From an uncultured Collinsella sp. (GTDB lineage: Bacteria; Actinomycetota; Coriobacteriia; Coriobacteriales; Coriobacteriaceae): DNA of 6,717 nucleotides. Positions within the stretch are counted from its first letter, which is position 1, and the number at the start of each line of letters is the position of its first letter. The notes under the pieces are model-generated. The model was not told the origin of the DNA and searched no databases. It saw only the letters and a list, made by a program, of their open reading frames with translations. The position numbers and the translations under genes were made by a program. Of this stretch, positions 5,493 through 6,717 are shown piece after piece. Location of the stretch: positions 1-6,717 of the forward strand of contig USOU01000009.1 in the NCBI GenBank assembly GCA_900556415.1. The letters run 5' to 3'.

Positions 5493-5535
5493 AAAAACCA
5501 CCACAAAGGTGCCTGTCCCCTTTGTGGTGGTTTTT
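5493..5535 (-). repeat. REP-like hairpin copy 3 (inverted), also the probable proA terminator
   Basis: Arms of 17 bp (5493-5509 and 5519-5535) pair perfectly around a 9-nt loop that reads GGACAGGCA on the minus strand, so this copy is inverted relative to copies 1 and 2. It begins 14 bases beyond the proA stop codon, and its minus-strand 3' arm ends in TTTTT, a good intrinsic terminator for proA. It is 160 bases upstream of the RAYT start, so the RAYT gene lies between copies 2 and 3. Confidence 0.87.
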
Positions 5536-5549
5536 CGTTTACGAGGGGT

Positions 5550-6717
5550 TTAGGGGCGGACTTGGCCGGTGCCGCGGAGCTTGTATTTGTAGGTGGTGAG
5601 GGCCTCGGCGGCGAAGGGGCCGCGCGCGTGGAGCTTTTGGGTCGAGATGCCGATCTCGGCGCCCAGGCCAAACTCGCCGCCGTCGGTGAAGCGCGTGCTG
5701 GCGTTGGCATACACGGCCGAGGCATCGATCTCATCCAAAAAGCGCTCGCAAGCGTCCGCGTCCTCGGCGATGACGGCCTCGGAGTGCCTGGTACCGTAGC
5801 GGTTGATGTGCGCGATGGCCTCATCCTCGTTCGCCACGACCTTCACGCTCATCTCGAGCGCCAGATACTCGCGGCCCCAGTCTTCCTCGGTCGCGGCCAC
5901 GTAGTCGTCGCCCTCGGCAAGACCAGCATCGGCGCATGCGGCGCACGTGGCCTCGTCGCCGTGAATGAGCACGCCATGGTCGTGCAGCACAGCCACAACC
6001 GCGGGCAAAAACGCGTCGGCCACGGCGCGGTCCACAAGCAGCGACTCGGCGGCATTGCACACGCCTACGCGCTGAGTCTTGGCATTAACGATAATGTTGA
6101 GCGCCTTGTCAAAGTCGGCGGATTCATGCACGTAGATATGGCAGTTGCCTGTGCCCGTCTCGATCACCGGTACGAGCGACTCGCGCACACAACGCTGAAT
6201 CAGGCCCGCACCGCCACGCGGGATGAGCACATCGACGATGCCGCGGAGCTTCATGAGCTCGCCGGTGGCCTCGCGGTCGGTAGACTCGATCATCGACACG
6301 GCCTCGCGCGGGAAACCCTGGGCCTCAAGCGCATCGGCCAGCAGTTCGGCAATCATGGCGCACGAGTGATACGCCAGCGAACCGCCACGCAGGATGCAGG
6401 CGTTGCCGGTGCGGATGCAGATGCCCGCGGCGTCGGCCGTCACGTTGGGGCGCGCCTCGTAGACCATGGCGACCAGGCCCAGTGGCACACTCACGCGCGT
6501 AAGGTCCACGCCGCTCGCAAGCACGCGGTGATCGAGCACGCGACCCACGGGATCGGGCAGCTCAGCGAGCTTCTCCAGGCCGGCGGCCATGCCCTCAACG
6601 CGCTCGGGCGTCAGCAGCAGGCGGTCGAGGAGCCCTGCCGAGGTGCCCGCATCGCGCGCGGCAGACATATCGAGCCCGTTGGCAGCAATGATGGAATCGG
6701 CGCCATCGCGCAGCGCC
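5550..6717 (-). CDS. proA: Glutamate-5-semialdehyde dehydrogenase (gamma-glutamyl phosphate reductase), start beyond window
   Basis: Cytoplasmic enzyme of proline synthesis: NADPH-dependent reduction of gamma-glutamyl phosphate, made by ProB, to glutamate semialdehyde. The frame stays open to the right edge; 388 residues are visible of about 415 usual, so roughly the first 25-30 are missing. An internal ATG at 6668 is not the start, because the upstream codons (ALRDGADSIIAANGLDM) match the family's N-terminal region. Aldehyde dehydrogenase-fold motifs: LLLTPERVEGMA, MVYEARPNVTADAAG, IPRGGAGLIQRCV, VPVIETGTGNCHIYV, and NAKTQRVGVCNAAESLL with the catalytic cysteine (codon 6059-6057). The C-terminus EFGLGAEIGISTQKLHARGPFAAEALTTYKY is typical and is broken here only by the window's own stop, with no frameshift. 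proB would be expected nearby, probably upstream beyond the edge. Transcription probably ends at the REP-like hairpin 14 bases downstream. Confidence 0.96.
   Translation of the reverse strand, partial: ALRDGADSIIAANGLDMSAARDAGTSAGLLDRLLLTPERVEGMAAGLEKLAELPDPVGRVLDHRVLASGVDLTRVSVPLGLVAMVYEARPNVTADAAGICIRTGNACILRGGSLAYHSCAMIAELLADALEAQGFPREAVSMIESTDREATGELMKLRGIVDVLIPRGGAGLIQRCVRESLVPVIETGTGNCHIYVHESADFDKALNIIVNAKTQRVGVCNAAESLLVDRAVADAFLPAVVAVLHDHGVLIHGDEATCAACADAGLAEGDDYVAATEEDWGREYLALEMSVKVVANEDEAIAHINRYGTRHSEAVIAEDADACERFLDEIDASAVYANASTRFTDGGEFGLGAEIGISTQKLHARGPFAAEALTTYKYKLRGTGQVRP

Noticed and set aside
3805..5535. CRISPR array from the three similar hairpin repeats
   Set aside because: The copies are 0.7-1 kb apart, lie in both orientations and are separated by whole genes; no spacers or cas genes are present.
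5550..6668. proA as a complete 372-residue gene starting at the ATG at 6668
   Set aside because: The frame remains open to the window edge and the upstream residues match the ProA N-terminal region, so the true start is outside the window.

Overview
The window looks like a chromosomal segment of a high-G+C Gram-positive gut bacterium of the class Coriobacteriia, most likely Collinsella or a close relative. This is inferred from the style of the proteins (a CarD-family protein, a Rho-like protein with an Ala/Lys/Arg-rich N-terminal extension, argS and proA), from G+C-rich coding sequence, and from the actinobacterial habit of keeping argS near rho. No taxonomic marker such as rRNA is present, so the placement is a judgement from memory of related genomes.

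Layout. 1-313 (minus): the N-terminal 104 codons of a protein that is probably transcription termination factor Rho, running off the left edge. 314-1035: about 720 bases with no convincing gene. It holds two diverged copies of a 72-nt sequence, several small inverted repeats and weak short ORFs. 1036-1067: a strong intrinsic terminator for argS. 1117-2970 (minus): complete argS. 2971-3312: an A+T-rich divergent promoter region with several dyads, one of them a perfect 16-bp palindrome just ahead of the next gene. 3313-3798 (plus): a CarD-family RNA polymerase-binding regulator with no tryptophan. 3900-4499 (plus): an HD-superfamily metal-dependent phosphohydrolase. 4574-5332 (minus): a REP-associated tyrosine transposase (RAYT, Y1/HUH family) with a C-terminal helical domain. 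5550 to the right edge (minus): proA, missing only its first residues.

The most interesting structure is a set of three near-identical long hairpins (3805-3845, 4517-4555, 5493-5535) with the invariant 9-nt loop GGACAGGCA. Two of them flank the RAYT gene in opposite orientation, the classic arrangement of a RAYT with its cognate REP repeats. All three also lie 6-17 bases past the stop codon of a housekeeping gene (carD, the HD gene, proA), in the sense orientation of that gene, and each ends in a T-run. They therefore look like REP elements that also serve as transcription terminators. The RAYT gene is clearly poorer in G+C than its neighbours, consistent with acquisition.

The genes do not form one pathway. 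argS (translation), rho and carD (transcription), proA (proline synthesis) and the HD hydrolase are independent single-gene transcription units, each with its own terminator. The RAYT/REP system sits between the convergent HD and proA genes.
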